Source: Sporosarcina sp. ACRSL (lineage in GTDB: Bacteria; Bacillota; Bacilli; Bacillales_A; Planococcaceae). Taken from it: a DNA stretch of 64,000 nucleotides. The translations under genes and the position numbers were made by a program. The stretch lies in assembly GCF_022346605.1 (NCBI RefSeq), contig NZ_JAKRNT010000002.1, positions 1 to 64,000 of the forward strand. The letters are read 5' to 3'. Within the stretch, counting starts at the first letter, position 1. Every line of letters begins with the position of its first letter. The notes below the pieces were generated by a model. That model had not been told where the DNA came from. It made no database searches and was given only the letters and a program-made list of their open reading frames with translations. Shown here piece after piece: positions 7,949 through 17,062 of the stretch.

Positions 7949-9325
7949 ATGCGCAAGTCATTGTGGCTACAAACCGCTTATCCGCGGGATTCCTACCCCG
8001 CTTTGGATGAAGATTTATCATGCGATGTTTGCATCATTGGCGGAGGCTTGAGCGGCATCGCAAATGCCTATTTTCTTGCCAAGGAAGGAAAAGACGTCGT
8101 CCTGCTTGAAAAAGATGAAATCCTCTGCGGTGCGACTGGCAATTCAACAGGTAAATTGACGGTACAACATGACGTTGTCTATGCAGACCTGATCAAACAG
8201 TTCGGACGCGACAATGCAAAGATCTATTACGAGGTAAACCGGGAAGCCGTCCTGTTCGGAAGGTCATTTGCATATGGTGATGAATTGAGAAATGCGGATT
8301 CTATCCTTTTTTCACAATCGAAATACGGGACTGAATTGCTTCAATATGAAAAGAAGGCGTATGAGGAGATCGGCATTCCGGGAGAATTCGGCAGGAATAG
8401 TGAGCTTCCCTTAAAAACAGTAGCGACATTGACGTTACGAGATGAAACGCAAATACACCCCGTACGTTTCGGCCAGCATTTGGCGAAGCTGGCTGTCCAA
8501 GCAGGTGCCCGTATTTATGAACGCTCGGATGTACGCTTGATGGATTTGAAGAAACGGTTGCTCTATACAAATTCACAAAACGAAATTCAATTCAACGAAC
8601 TCGTCCTCTGTACACATTATCCGATTGAAGCGATAAAGGGTTTGCAAATCTTGAAGTTGATCGTCGGCCGATCCTATATCGTTTCGACACCGGCGAATAT
8701 GCCCTTAACGGGACAATATATTTCCGTTGATAATCCGAAACGTTCCGCGAGAACTGCTTACATTGACGGAAAACCACATTTCATGTTAGCCGGCGAAGGG
8801 CATCTGGCCGGTATGGAGAAAGAGACGCAAGTGCATTATGAAACATTATCCTCTGAATTGCGCAACGTCTATCAGCTTGATGCAATGCAATACAGCTGGT
8901 CCGCACAAGATCCGCAGACGCCAGACCTCGTCCCGTATGCAGGCTGCATATCACCGAGCATGCCGTATGTATATTTGAATACAGGTTTCAGGAAATGGGG
9001 CCTCAGCAATTCTCTCGTCAGTGCGCGGATTATAAGCGACCAGATTGTCGGTCGGCAAAACAAGGCGGCTTCGCTCTATGCCCCCGATCGGACAGGGTTC
9101 GGATCGTTCCTCCTTCAAGCTTTGAAAAACACTGGGATCGTACTGAAAGAATTCACCGGCGGTCATATTTCACGAACGAATTCACCGATTTGTACGCATA
9201 TGGGATGTAGAACCCGGTGGAATGAAGCTGATCAGACGTGGGATTGCCCGTGCCACGGATCCCGCTTTCGGCAGGACGGCTCGGTTCTCGAAGGCCCTGC
9301 AACGAAGCCATTGGATTTAGGATAG
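7949..9325 (+). CDS. FAD-dependent oxidoreductase with C-terminal Rieske domain
   Basis: A 458-residue fusion. Residues ~25-60 carry the dinucleotide fold (VCIIGGGLSGIANAYFLAKE, then LLEKDEI) of a DAO/glycine-oxidase-type flavoprotein. The last 44 residues are a Rieske 2Fe-2S centre: CTHMGC followed by CPCHGS, giving two Cys-His ligand pairs. The substrate is unknown. The protein ends soon after the second ligand pair (GPATKPLDLG), slightly shorter than most relatives. ATTGGAGGG precedes the ATG. An AAA ATPase gene follows after 46 nt and may be co-transcribed. Confidence 0.9.
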   Translation: MRKSLWLQTAYPRDSYPALDEDLSCDVCIIGGGLSGIANAYFLAKEGKDVVLLEKDEILCGATGNSTGKLTVQHDVVYADLIKQFGRDNAKIYYEVNREAVLFGRSFAYGDELRNADSILFSQSKYGTELLQYEKKAYEEIGIPGEFGRNSELPLKTVATLTLRDETQIHPVRFGQHLAKLAVQAGARIYERSDVRLMDLKKRLLYTNSQNEIQFNELVLCTHYPIEAIKGLQILKLIVGRSYIVSTPANMPLTGQYISVDNPKRSARTAYIDGKPHFMLAGEGHLAGMEKETQVHYETLSSELRNVYQLDAMQYSWSAQDPQTPDLVPYAGCISPSMPYVYLNTGFRKWGLSNSLVSARIISDQIVGRQNKAASLYAPDRTGFGSFLLQALKNTGIVLKEFTGGHISRTNSPICTHMGCRTRWNEADQTWDCPCHGSRFRQDGSVLEGPATKPLDLG

Positions 9326-9371
9326 GCGATTCTTTCGTTATCCAGTATACTGTCCAAAAGGGGTGAGTTGT

Positions 9372-10157
9372 ATGTCCTTGCGGAAAATACTACGGAAACA
9401 TAGAACAGTTGATGACCATTATCCGTTCAATCTTGATCTCGTACGGAATTTCGAGTCACTCGTCCTTGATTCTCCCGTCACCATCATTGCGGGCGACAAC
9501 GGAAGCGGGAAGACGACTCTGTTGGAAGGGATTGCAGCGGCTGCCGGAAGCATCCTGATCAGCGGAGAGCATATGGAACAGGATCATTCCCTCTCCCCTG
9601 CATTCGATCTTGCCGATGATTTGCAACTAATCTGGGATGTGAAGACGAGAAACGGATTCTTTTTTAGGGCTTCGGATTTTATTACGTATACACGGAGCCT
9701 CGCAATCATGCGCGAAGAAGCGAAGGAGAAAGTGGAGGAAATAAAACAGCGTGATCCATACAGCCTTGAAGTCCTCCCTTATGCCAGAACATTTTCTGAG
9801 TTACGCGATTTATACGGGGATGGGCTTGGAAAAAGGTCCCATGGGGAAAGTTTTTTTGACTTGTTCCAGGCAAGATTCCGTCCCGGTGGTTTTTACATAC
9901 TTGACGAGCCCGAAGCGCCGTTATCGCCGCAAAACCAATTGTCGCTCCTTGCAATGATCCATGACATGACGAAGGAAGGTGCCAAATTCCTCATTTCTAC
10001 ACATTCTCCGATCTTCATGGCATACCCTGGCGCGGATTTATACGAAATCTTGGATGGTGAGCTGATGCCATCCACTTTCGAGGAAATGTCCCACGTACAA
10101 TTGACGCGTGATTTTCTGAATGCACCTGACCGGTATTTGCGGCATTTGTTGGAATAA
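9372..10157 (+). CDS. AAA/ABC-type ATPase (COG3910-like)
   Basis: A 261-residue soluble ATPase with Walker A GDNGSGKTT at residues 41-49, a signature-like SHGES, Walker B FYILDEPEAPLSPQ and a switch segment FLISTHSPIFMAY. This is the architecture of small stand-alone ABC-like AAA proteins of unknown role. It has no membrane domain. ATG 9372 is used because GGGGTG lies six bases upstream; GTG 9363 is the alternative. It ends in a bidirectional terminator shared with ppaC. Confidence 0.85.
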   Translation: MSLRKILRKHRTVDDHYPFNLDLVRNFESLVLDSPVTIIAGDNGSGKTTLLEGIAAAAGSILISGEHMEQDHSLSPAFDLADDLQLIWDVKTRNGFFFRASDFITYTRSLAIMREEAKEKVEEIKQRDPYSLEVLPYARTFSELRDLYGDGLGKRSHGESFFDLFQARFRPGGFYILDEPEAPLSPQNQLSLLAMIHDMTKEGAKFLISTHSPIFMAYPGADLYEILDGELMPSTFEEMSHVQLTRDFLNAPDRYLRHLLE

Positions 10158-10158
10158 A

Positions 10159-10205
10159 AAAGTAGAGACTAGGAACGTTACTGTTCCCGCCTCTACTCTT
10201 TGATT
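10159..10205. terminator. Bidirectional terminator, ATPase / ppaC
   Basis: A two-part stem (AGTAGAG/CTCTACT outside, GGAAC/GTTCC inside, 10161-10197) has an A-run on its left side and T-rich sequence on its right. It lies between convergent genes. Confidence 0.85.
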
Positions 10206-10206
10206 T

Positions 10207-11133
10207 TTACTTCAAAGCCTCCGTCAGTACAGGAACGATTTGTTTCTTCCTGGAGACGACGCCTTTGAAGATTGCTGTATTGTTTGTCAGGGAAACGTTG
10301 AATGCCGCGCATGCGCGTTCAGCAGCATTGCCGAGTGCAATGACCGTTGAATCGTTGTTAAGAATATCCGTTACGACGAACAAGAACAGGTCCAATCCTT
10401 TTTCCTCGATAATGCTGTTCAACAGCACTTCAAGCTCGGACTGACGGCTCAATACGTCATCTACTTCAATTGCGTTCACTTGCGCGATTTCAACTTTCGA
10501 ATTTCCGAGTGTGAATTCTTTAGCGTCGAGTGAAACGAGCTCTTCAAGAGATTTTCCGCTCAAATCCGCTCCTGCTTTCAGCATGTCAAGACCGTACGTT
10601 TGCGCATCTACACCAGCAATCGCTGCCAGTTCTTCCGCCGCAACACGATCTTCTTCCGTGAATGTCGGCGATTTGAAAAGGAGCGAGTCGGAAATGATCG
10701 CTGAAAGCATAAGTCCTGCAATCTCTTTCGGAATGTCAACGCCATTTTCCTTGTAAAGCTTCTTGAGGATCGTCGCTGTGCAGCCGACCGGTTCCGCACG
10801 GTAATAGAGCGGATCTGCCGTTTCAAAATTCGCGATCCGGTGATGGTCGATCACTTCAATCACTTGCACTTCATCCAGATCATCGACGCTCTGTTGCTTT
10901 TCATTATGGTCGACGAGGATGACTTGCTTTGCTTCCGGTGCCGCTTTTTCAATTAATCGTGGTGCTTCGAAGCCGAAATGGCCCAGAGCGAATGCAGTCT
11001 CTCCAGAAATGGAACCGAGGCGTACCGCTTCTGCATCCATTCCTAGTTGTTGTTTCAAGTAAGCATAGCTGATCGCCGATGTGATGGAATCGGTGTCAGG
11101 GTTTTTATGTCCAAATACAAATACTTTCCCCAT
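10207..11133 (-). CDS. ppaC: Manganese-dependent inorganic pyrophosphatase
   Basis: A 308-residue family II pyrophosphatase that hydrolyses PPi to phosphate in the cytoplasm. DHH-family metal motifs are visible: [10 protein letters not shown] at the N-terminus, VDHNE near residue 75 and VIDHHR near residue 96. The C-terminal substrate-binding loop is [10 protein letters not shown]. Length matches the family (~309). GGAGG lies six bases before the second ATG (11133), which is preferred to the first at 11136. Confidence 0.96.
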   Translation of the reverse strand: MGKVFVFGHKNPDTDSITSAISYAYLKQQLGMDAEAVRLGSISGETAFALGHFGFEAPRLIEKAAPEAKQVILVDHNEKQQSVDDLDEVQVIEVIDHHRIANFETADPLYYRAEPVGCTATILKKLYKENGVDIPKEIAGLMLSAIISDSLLFKSPTFTEEDRVAAEELAAIAGVDAQTYGLDMLKAGADLSGKSLEELVSLDAKEFTLGNSKVEIAQVNAIEVDDVLSRQSELEVLLNSIIEEKGLDLFLFVVTDILNNDSTVIALGNAAERACAAFNVSLTNNTAIFKGVVSRKKQIVPVLTEALK

Positions 11134-11171
11134 CATAATCCTCCTACTGGTATATTTCCTTTTTTATTCTA

Positions 11172-11348
11172 TCATAAAGATTTGCTGAACAAAATTGCAG
11201 CAAGCTCATCTTTGTTCACTAGAAAATCTGCTATCGGGTACTTGTCCAATACCGTCAAATAAGCAGTAAGCGATAGCTCTCCGACGTCCTTGGAGCCTAA
11301 ATACATGAGCACCCGCAGAGAATAATCCGTGTATAACGTCAACCGCAT
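11172..11348 (-). pseudogene. nsrR: nsrR remnant (Rrf2 family), internally deleted
   Basis: The reading frame begins with the NsrR/Rrf2 signature MRLTLYTDYSLRVLMYLG and ends with SLTAYLTVLDKYPIADFLV, which matches the C-terminal helix of NsrR. The ~85-residue middle, holding most of the winged helix and the three [Fe-S] cysteines, is missing, and the frame is only 58 codons. No functional nitric-oxide sensor can be made. It lies divergent to a decayed hmp fragment, the usual NsrR target. Confidence 0.75.
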
Positions 11349-11430
11349 AAGATCATCGCCATTCTCCATCCTATTATAACGATTATGACAGCATCGTGAA
11401 AGAAATGTGTCAAAAAAATTACATCATCGT

Positions 11431-11666
11431 AAAGATGTATTTCAATTGATCAGCGGGGGCGTCTGGATTACACCGATGATGGCGATGTACCAAACAATTG
11501 CTAATACGACTCAGGAACGTCAAGTAGCATTCCTTCATTCCGTCTGTGGACCGACTCCATTCATGCAAGCGGTCATTTCCGCATTGCATGCAAACGTGTT
11601 TCCGAGGATAAAATTCACTATGAATTCTTCGGACCGAAGGAAACATTGGAACTTGTAACTGCATAA
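11431..11666 (+). pseudogene. hmp: Flavohemoglobin (hmp) remnant
   Basis: Translation gives LISGGVWITPMMAMYQTIA, close to the NAD-binding LISGGVGITPMMSML of flavohemoglobin, then CGPTPFMQAVISAL (the CGP-PFM motif), then in another frame EDKIHYEFFGPKETLELVTA and a stop at 11664-11666. The globin domain and FAD half are absent, ~60 residues between the two NAD motifs are deleted, and there is a frameshift near 11605. This is a clear gene ruin next to the nsrR ruin. Confidence 0.75.
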
Positions 11667-11670
11667 TTCA

Positions 11671-11788
11671 AAAGCGGAAGGCGCCTGAATAGATGCGACA
11701 GGCATAAGGCGAAGATGCGAAGTGGCGCCCTTTGCCACACAGCAGCTTTGACTTATGACCCCGAGCATCTGGCGCCTGGAGCTGGATG
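11671..11788 (+). repeat. Dispersed intergenic element, copy 2
   Basis: It begins AAAAGCGGAAGGCGCCTG and ends CTGGCGCCTGGAGCTGGA, with GCTTTGACTTATGACCCCGAGC inside. Both ends recur, inverted, in the copy at 29045-29327, and the inner part recurs at 225 and 25921. It lies directly against the hmp ruin. Confidence 0.75.
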
Positions 11789-11790
11789 TA

Positions 11791-11829
11791 AAAACACACG
11801 GCTGCCTTTCAACGGGAGCCGCGTGTTTT
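11791..11829 (-). terminator. Terminator of ykvI-like gene
   Basis: An 11-bp stem (11793-11803 with 11818-11828, one wobble) is followed on the minus strand by a T-run. Confidence 0.8.
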
Positions 11830-11835
11830 GGTTTA

Positions 11836-12891
11836 TTAACGTCTAACCTTTTTAGGCAAGTTAAATGAAGTGTAAATTAAAATACCGCAAAGCAATAATC
11901 CTAGATAACCAATGAGTGGATAGAAATAAGCGACAAGGTCTTTAAAGCCGAAGAAGCTTAACGCGAAACCGATTGCCAAAGTGATAAAAAGAAATACCTT
12001 GAAATTCTTCGTTCCGCTTCTTGTAAAACGAGCTCCAAATGCATAGAACATGGCTACAGCCGTATTGAAAATCATTCCATATAGAACGAAAGCCATGAAT
12101 ATTGCAAGAATTGGAGAGATATCATTAATGATTGCCAGCATCGGCATATCCGAATCTCCAACGACGTCCACTCTCGAGAAGATTGCCAAATGGCTCAGGA
12201 TAATAAGAATACCGAGACCTAAACCGCCGACTAATCCACCAAGTGCAGCCGTCTTTTCGTCTTTTTCCGCTCCTCCCATTACTAAAGCCATGGAAGCACC
12301 GACCGCAATATTAAACGACACGTAGTTTACGCCTGAAATGAACCAGTTCGGCAATGTCGTCTTCACATCTTGAGCAATTGGATCGAGTACTGCAAACGAT
12401 GTATCCATCGTTGTTAAAGAATAGACTGAAGCGATGACAACCGCCAAAATAAGGAACGGTGTAAGTCCGCCAATGACAGCTACAACCTTATCGACATTCA
12501 TTAAGATTGTCAGGAAAATAAGTACTACCATCAAAAGACTTCCGTAGAATGGGGCGATCCCGAATTGCTGCTGAAGATTTGAACCGGCACCTGCCACCAT
12601 CACGACCCCTACACCGAACAATGTGAAAATAATTATGTAGTCAATGATTGTCCCTAATACCCGTCCGCTTATTTGATAAATGACTTCTTTATGGGATGTC
12701 GTCTTCAAACGGCTCCCAAGCCTCGTCAAAACCATGCCTAAATATGCGAATAAAGCTGTTGAAACGACTGCTCCTGCCATCCCCATGATTCCGAAGCTTG
12801 TAAAGTATTGTAGAATTTCTTGCCCGGAAGCAAAACCTGCCCCCACGATGATTCCGATGAAAGCGCTTCCCATTTTCAGTACTTTTTTCAT
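11836..12891 (-). CDS. ykvI: YkvI-family membrane protein
   Basis: A 351-residue integral membrane protein with about ten helices, of the uncharacterised YkvI (COG3949) family, distantly related to APC-type amino-acid transporters. The first helix begins KMGSAFIGIIVGAGFASGQE, a glycine-rich segment typical of substrate-binding helix 1. The start is placed at ATG 12891, preceded by GGGGGG. An upstream in-frame extension to 12990 has no ribosome site and is not hydrophobic. The substrate is unknown. Confidence 0.82.
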   Translation of the reverse strand: MKKVLKMGSAFIGIIVGAGFASGQEILQYFTSFGIMGMAGAVVSTALFAYLGMVLTRLGSRLKTTSHKEVIYQISGRVLGTIIDYIIIFTLFGVGVVMVAGAGSNLQQQFGIAPFYGSLLMVVLIFLTILMNVDKVVAVIGGLTPFLILAVVIASVYSLTTMDTSFAVLDPIAQDVKTTLPNWFISGVNYVSFNIAVGASMALVMGGAEKDEKTAALGGLVGGLGLGILIILSHLAIFSRVDVVGDSDMPMLAIINDISPILAIFMAFVLYGMIFNTAVAMFYAFGARFTRSGTKNFKVFLFITLAIGFALSFFGFKDLVAYFYPLIGYLGLLLCGILIYTSFNLPKKVRR

Positions 12892-13054
12892 GATGTTTTT
12901 CCCCCCTGGTGTCCTCGCAAAAAAACGGCTCATGTACCAAATAATCCGAATTTTCAACTCGTGTTTACTTGTCCCTTCCCAATTTACCATTCTTACCTAT
13001 CCATTTCAAGGTGAATTTTTTCTTTATTTTTATATTTCGGTATGTACAAAATAA

Positions 13055-13082
13055 ATAGTCGCTCCCTGGAAGGAGCGACTAC
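13055..13082 (-). terminator. Terminator of yfkM-like gene
   Basis: A perfect 9-bp stem AGTCGCTCC/GGAGCGACT (13057-13080) is followed on the minus strand by ATTTATTTTG. Confidence 0.75.
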
Positions 13083-13091
13083 CAATTTAAA

Positions 13092-13607
13092 TTATTTTTC
13101 CAGTAACTTTTTCGATTCCCTAATGAATGCCGGAATATCATCAGGCGTCCGGCTTGTCACCAATTGATTCTGGCAGACGACGACTTCTTTATCGGCATAC
13201 TTCGCACCGGCATATTCCATATCGACTCTGATGGATTTGTAGCCCGTTGCATCGCGGCCTTCCAACGTTTTTGCCGTCAACAGCAGCTGAGGTCCGTGGC
13301 AAATGGCGAAGACAGGCTTTTTATCATCCATGAACTTTTTCGCAAATTGGACGAAACGGTCATCCGCCCGCAGCTGATCTGGGGAAAAGCCGCCTGGGAT
13401 GAACAACGCGTCAAAGTCTTCAGGAGACGCATCGTCGATTCCGAGGTCGATATTGACGGTCGACTCCCCTTGTTTACCTTTCACTTCTTTGCCTGCTTCC
13501 TTTTCAATCGTGACGACTTCATGTCCCGCTTCCTGAAACGCTTTCGCAGGCTCCGTGTACTCCGAGTCTTCGTATAGATTCGTAAGGACTGTAGCGATTT
13601 TTGCCAT
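13092..13607 (-). CDS. yfkM: DJ-1/PfpI-family general stress protein
   Basis: A 171-residue class I glutamine-amidotransferase-like protein of the PfpI/DJ-1 family, like B. subtilis YfkM (general stress protein 18). The nucleophile elbow FAICHGPQLLLTA puts the reactive Cys at 103 and its His neighbour at 104; LFIPGGFSPDQLR provides the oxyanion-side loop. Members act as deglycases, chaperones or proteases in stress, and the activity here is not determined. It is monocistronic and preceded by a plausible sigma-B promoter. Confidence 0.88.
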   Translation of the reverse strand: MAKIATVLTNLYEDSEYTEPAKAFQEAGHEVVTIEKEAGKEVKGKQGESTVNIDLGIDDASPEDFDALFIPGGFSPDQLRADDRFVQFAKKFMDDKKPVFAICHGPQLLLTAKTLEGRDATGYKSIRVDMEYAGAKYADKEVVVCQNQLVTSRTPDDIPAFIRESKKLLEK

Positions 13608-13646
13608 TTATTCATCCACCCTTTCCAAATTTATGCTCCAATCTAC

Positions 13647-13672
13647 TATTCCACACTGGAGTGGAGCTAAAC
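13647..13672 (-). promoter_or_regulatory. Possible sigma-B promoter of yfkM
   Basis: On the minus strand GTTTAG (13667-13672), a 14-bp spacer and GGAATA (13647-13652) resemble the sigma-B consensus GTTTAA/GGGTAT. B. subtilis yfkM belongs to the sigma-B regulon, which supports the call. Confidence 0.45.
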
Positions 13673-14266
13673 TTATGGGCGGTATTTTGAGACATATGGA
13701 TTATCCTTTTCAAAAAACCTCCACGGGTAGTGGACTGCTTCCCCGGTATTGCCAATTCCTACACGAGGGCCCGTTACAATCTCGCTTGCACCCGGCCCGT
13801 GGGCAATAAAAAGCGGTTCATCTGCCCAATGATGTCCATAATAGTCCATCGTTACACCAAGGGCTTTCGACAGTTTCCCCGGCCCATTCGTCCAATCTTT
13901 CATTTTGAGATGGGCTCCGCGGTTTGCCTGCATTAATTCAAGCCCCTCGACCGGCTCGGCCGCGCGGATCAGGACCGCATGCGGCGTCCCAACAGGTCCA
14001 CTGACGACATTCATCAGCGTATGGGTGTGCATTTGATACGTATACACAAGCCCTGGTGCGCCGAACATGATCTCCGTCCGCTTCGTCCTACGGTTCCCGA
14101 AACTATGGGCAGCACGATCTTCAGGTCCATGATACGCCTCTGTCTCCACGATTCTTGCAGCAATGACACCCTCCTCAGTTTCATGTACAATGTATTGGCC
14201 GACAAGATTCCGTGCAAGTTCCAGCACATGAGGTTTAAAAAAGCTTTTGTCGATCGGTTCGTACAA
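13673..14266 (-). CDS. DNA-3-methyladenine glycosylase (AAG/MPG family)
   Basis: A 197-residue base-excision enzyme removing alkylated purines, matching B. subtilis YxlJ in length and motifs: IVETEAYHGPEDRAAHSFGNRRTK contains the catalytic Glu and the DNA-intercalating region, and WTNGPGKLSKALGV is the family signature. TTG 14266 is chosen because GGAGGG lies about seven bases upstream and the length then fits. The open frame upstream to 14365 overlaps a neighbouring gene and lacks a start signal. Confidence 0.92.
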   Translation of the reverse strand: MYEPIDKSFFKPHVLELARNLVGQYIVHETEEGVIAARIVETEAYHGPEDRAAHSFGNRRTKRTEIMFGAPGLVYTYQMHTHTLMNVVSGPVGTPHAVLIRAAEPVEGLELMQANRGAHLKMKDWTNGPGKLSKALGVTMDYYGHHWADEPLFIAHGPGASEIVTGPRVGIGNTGEAVHYPWRFFEKDNPYVSKYRP

Positions 14267-14298
14267 CAGAATCCCTCCGTCCGTGCCGATTTTCTCTT

Positions 14299-14511
14299 TT
14301 ACAATGTTCTTGTAATGCGTAATTTCCTGTACATCGCTGCGATTTCTGGATACTCCCTTTCCCACTCTTTAGTTCGAGGGTAGGGAATCTTGAATTGCTT
14401 TTCCATCTCAGTCATTAAACCGACCAGCAGCATATCTCTTTTTGGTTGGTCTGCATATATGATTTCCTCATATGCTCGCTGATAATCCGCTAGCGATTTC
14501 TTGGCTGCCAT
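14299..14511 (-). CDS. Small hypothetical protein, 70 aa
   Basis: A charged, soluble 70-residue protein (starts MAAKKSLADYQRAYEEIIYA) with no motif I recognise. A good GGAGGTAAAAAGAA ribosome site supports it. It lies between the bmrA-like gene and the alkyladenine glycosylase, same strand, 32 nt before the glycosylase start, so probably co-transcribed with it. Confidence 0.7.
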   Translation of the reverse strand: MAAKKSLADYQRAYEEIIYADQPKRDMLLVGLMTEMEKQFKIPYPRTKEWEREYPEIAAMYRKLRITRTL

Positions 14512-14564
14512 TTCTTTTTACCTCCGTACTCTTCGTTGCTTTCTTCATCAAGATGCTAAAGCTT

Positions 14565-16298
14565 TCATGACAAGCCTTGCCCTTCCGCGAACTCCCGATA
14601 CAGCTTGTGGGTTTCGAATAATTCCTCATGCGTCCCAATCCCGGTAATACGTCCCGCTTCGAGGAAAATGAGCTGGTCGGCGTCAATCACCGTCGACAAC
14701 CGATGCGCGATGATGAGCGTTGTCCGTCCTTCCATGAGCCGCTGGAGAGCTTCCTGGACATGCGTTTCCGATCCACTGTCTAAATTGGACGTCGCCTCGT
14801 CTAACAACAGAATTTCAGGGTCATGCAAGAGTGCCCGTGCAATCGCAATTCGCTGTCGCTGGCCGCCCGAAAGCTTCATTCCCCTCTCCCCGACGAGTGT
14901 TTCGAAGCCATCCGTCATTTCATTAATAAAAGTAAGCGCATTGGCAGCCTCCGCGGCCTTCCGCACTTCCTCGAGTGAAGGGCGTTCTTCCAAACCGTAA
15001 GCAATATTATCCAATATCGTCCCGCTTAGCAACGGACTTTCTTGTGATACATAACCGATTCGCTTCCGCCAGTCGGACAAAGCGATATCCGAAATCGGTG
15101 TGCCCCCAATGGAGATGACACCCTCAGTCGGCAAGTAAAAACGTTCAATCAAAGAAAAAACCGTCGTTTTCCCGCCGCCACTCGGACCGACAAACGCAGT
15201 GACTGTCCCAGGTTTCGCCTCGAATGAAATCCCCCTTAATACATCTTTCCCGCTTTCATATGCAAAACTGACAGACTCGAACTGAAGGCCGCCATTCGGC
15301 ACTTTAGCGAACCCTTCCGCCCGCTCGCTGTCCATCCGTAAAATTTGCTGAATCCGCTCCGTCGCCCCGACCGCTTTCTGAAAAACTGTAAATACCTGCG
15401 CCATTTGCGCAAACGGGAAAATGATTTGGAACATAAGAAAAATGATAGCGACAAGCGTTCCCGGTGATAAAACATTTTTCGAAACTTGTGCCCCGCCATA
15501 GCCTAAAATAACGACCAAAATACTCATCATAACGAGCGTCATGACCGGTGAAATAATCGCCTGGATTCTCGCTTCCTTCAATCCAAATGAAAAGAGCGAG
15601 TGGATTGCCTTCTCGCCTTTTACCCCTTCATTCTGCTCCGCCCGGTACGCCTTCACTAACCGGATATCACCAAGAACCCGGCCGAGATGACCTGAGAACT
15701 TCGCCATCTCCCCTTGTGTCGCTTTCGCAATTTTATGCATGATCCGACCTAGTGGGAAAATGATTGCCATGCTGACAGGGATACTGATCAACATAATGAG
15801 CGTCATCTTCCAATCCAAATACAATAAAATCGCTACCGCCCCGATGATCGAGATGATCCCTGTAATGAACGACACAAGATGCTCCGACACCAATTGCTTC
15901 AATATCGTCGTATCTTGCGTAATCCGGCTCATCGTCTCACCGGTTTCATTCTCATCGTAATAAGGGACAGGAAGCCGCAGCACTTTACGCCAGAGCTTTC
16001 CCCGTAAATCAGCTACAATCGTTTCTCCGACGAACGCCAGCAAATAATAAGACACACCGCCAAGCACCGCCTGCAATATGAACACCGTAAAAAGAAACAC
16101 AGCCGTCTGCCAGTTAAATGCCATCTCCGCTAATGAATCCACAAGTACCTTCGTCACTAACGGAATCGCCAAGCTCGCCGCAGTCGAAAATAAAGCAAGA
16201 ACGAGCGCAATCACAGTTACACCCTTCGACCACTTCAACTGCCGCACTAAACCGAAGAATTCCTTCATCGACCCCTTCGTTTTCAATTCACTTTCCAT
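14565..16298 (-). CDS. bmrA: BmrA-like ABC multidrug exporter (half transporter)
   Basis: A 577-residue homodimer-type exporter. Residues ~1-320 form six membrane helices; residues ~340-577 form the ATPase with Walker A GPSGGGKTT, the Q-loop region YVSQESPLLSG, signature LSGGQRQR, Walker B ILLLDEATSNLD and the H-loop IIAHRLST. The N-terminal FFGLVRQLKWSKG and overall length resemble B. subtilis BmrA. ATG 16298 follows GAGGAGAGGGTGAG, so the in-frame extension to 16322 is rejected. A 20-nt-pitch GCATAA array lies immediately upstream. Confidence 0.9.
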   Translation of the reverse strand: MESELKTKGSMKEFFGLVRQLKWSKGVTVIALVLALFSTAASLAIPLVTKVLVDSLAEMAFNWQTAVFLFTVFILQAVLGGVSYYLLAFVGETIVADLRGKLWRKVLRLPVPYYDENETGETMSRITQDTTILKQLVSEHLVSFITGIISIIGAVAILLYLDWKMTLIMLISIPVSMAIIFPLGRIMHKIAKATQGEMAKFSGHLGRVLGDIRLVKAYRAEQNEGVKGEKAIHSLFSFGLKEARIQAIISPVMTLVMMSILVVILGYGGAQVSKNVLSPGTLVAIIFLMFQIIFPFAQMAQVFTVFQKAVGATERIQQILRMDSERAEGFAKVPNGGLQFESVSFAYESGKDVLRGISFEAKPGTVTAFVGPSGGGKTTVFSLIERFYLPTEGVISIGGTPISDIALSDWRKRIGYVSQESPLLSGTILDNIAYGLEERPSLEEVRKAAEAANALTFINEMTDGFETLVGERGMKLSGGQRQRIAIARALLHDPEILLLDEATSNLDSGSETHVQEALQRLMEGRTTLIIAHRLSTVIDADQLIFLEAGRITGIGTHEELFETHKLYREFAEGQGLS

Positions 16299-16320
16299 CC
16301 ACTCACCCTCTCCTCTTCCC

Positions 16321-16456
16321 AAATACGCATAAATTTATCCAGATGCGCATAACTTACTCCAGAAGTGCATAAATCCGTACAATTACGCATAATCGAAAAA
16401 ACTCACGCATAAATCCTTATAAATACTCATAAACTGTAGAACTTGCGCATAAACGT
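16321..16456 (+). repeat. GCATAA array 1: seven cores at exact 20-nt pitch
   Basis: Cores begin at 16327, 16347, 16367, 16387, 16407, 16427 (TCAT variant) and 16447. Consensus ACGCATAAAtc; the remaining ~10 nt of each unit differ. The array lies between the bmrA-like gene and the end of the next leftward gene. Because 20 is not a multiple of 3, it cannot encode a protein repeat. Confidence 0.9.
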
Positions 16457-16469
16457 TAGTCCAGGCGAT

Positions 16470-17051
16470 TTATTCTCCCTCATACCAATAATAAGCATGA
16501 TAAAATTGCCTATACATATCGAAGCTCATTCTAACATCATTTTGAATAACCTCGATTTCATCGATTAATTGGAATCTCGTATAATAAGGGGAACTTTTCA
16601 ACCTCACAATTTCGTCCTCGGCAGCTAAGCACCATCGCAAAGCTGCATCGAGATACTTTTTAGATTCATAATTAAGTTCTTCATTAAAATTGATATACAA
16701 TAGTGTTTTTCGCAAGCTTCTGACATTATCAAACATCTCATTTAAGTCTCGTTTACTAATTTTCGCTCTAGAAGTCGTCATCATATCCATTTCAAACGTC
16801 TTTAAAATGGTTTCAGTATTAAACTTTACCCGATCCACTCTCTTATCCTTTAGCAGATCCCATCCTTCATTCTCTTCATCCACCTTCTTAAACTCATACA
16901 ATTTCATTTTGTAGTCTTGTAAAATAGGAAGTTCCGTTTGAACCGAAACGGATTTATAGACGCTAAAAAATGAATACGGGAAAAATAGTGTCGCTAAAAC
17001 TATCCACACAACGGCGAATAAACCAATGCCAATCCACATTCCCTTTTTCAC
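16470..17051 (-). CDS. Hypothetical membrane-anchored protein
   Basis: A 193-residue protein with one N-terminal transmembrane helix (GMWIGIGLFAVVWIVLATLF, residues ~4-23) and a long, mostly helical charged domain. No family was recognised. Topology suggests an N-terminal anchor with an extracytoplasmic body. It starts 12 nt after the FlaR-like gene and is probably the last gene of that operon. Confidence 0.65.
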   Translation of the reverse strand: MKKGMWIGIGLFAVVWIVLATLFFPYSFFSVYKSVSVQTELPILQDYKMKLYEFKKVDEENEGWDLLKDKRVDRVKFNTETILKTFEMDMMTTSRAKISKRDLNEMFDNVRSLRKTLLYINFNEELNYESKKYLDAALRWCLAAEDEIVRLKSSPYYTRFQLIDEIEVIQNDVRMSFDMYRQFYHAYYWYEGE

Positions 17052-17062
17052 TCAATTCCCCC

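Noticed and set aside
11407-11658. An 83-aa intact protein gene
   Set aside because: The frame is a fragment of flavohemoglobin joined across a deletion; a frameshift moves the true C-terminus to another frame. Recorded as a pseudogene instead.
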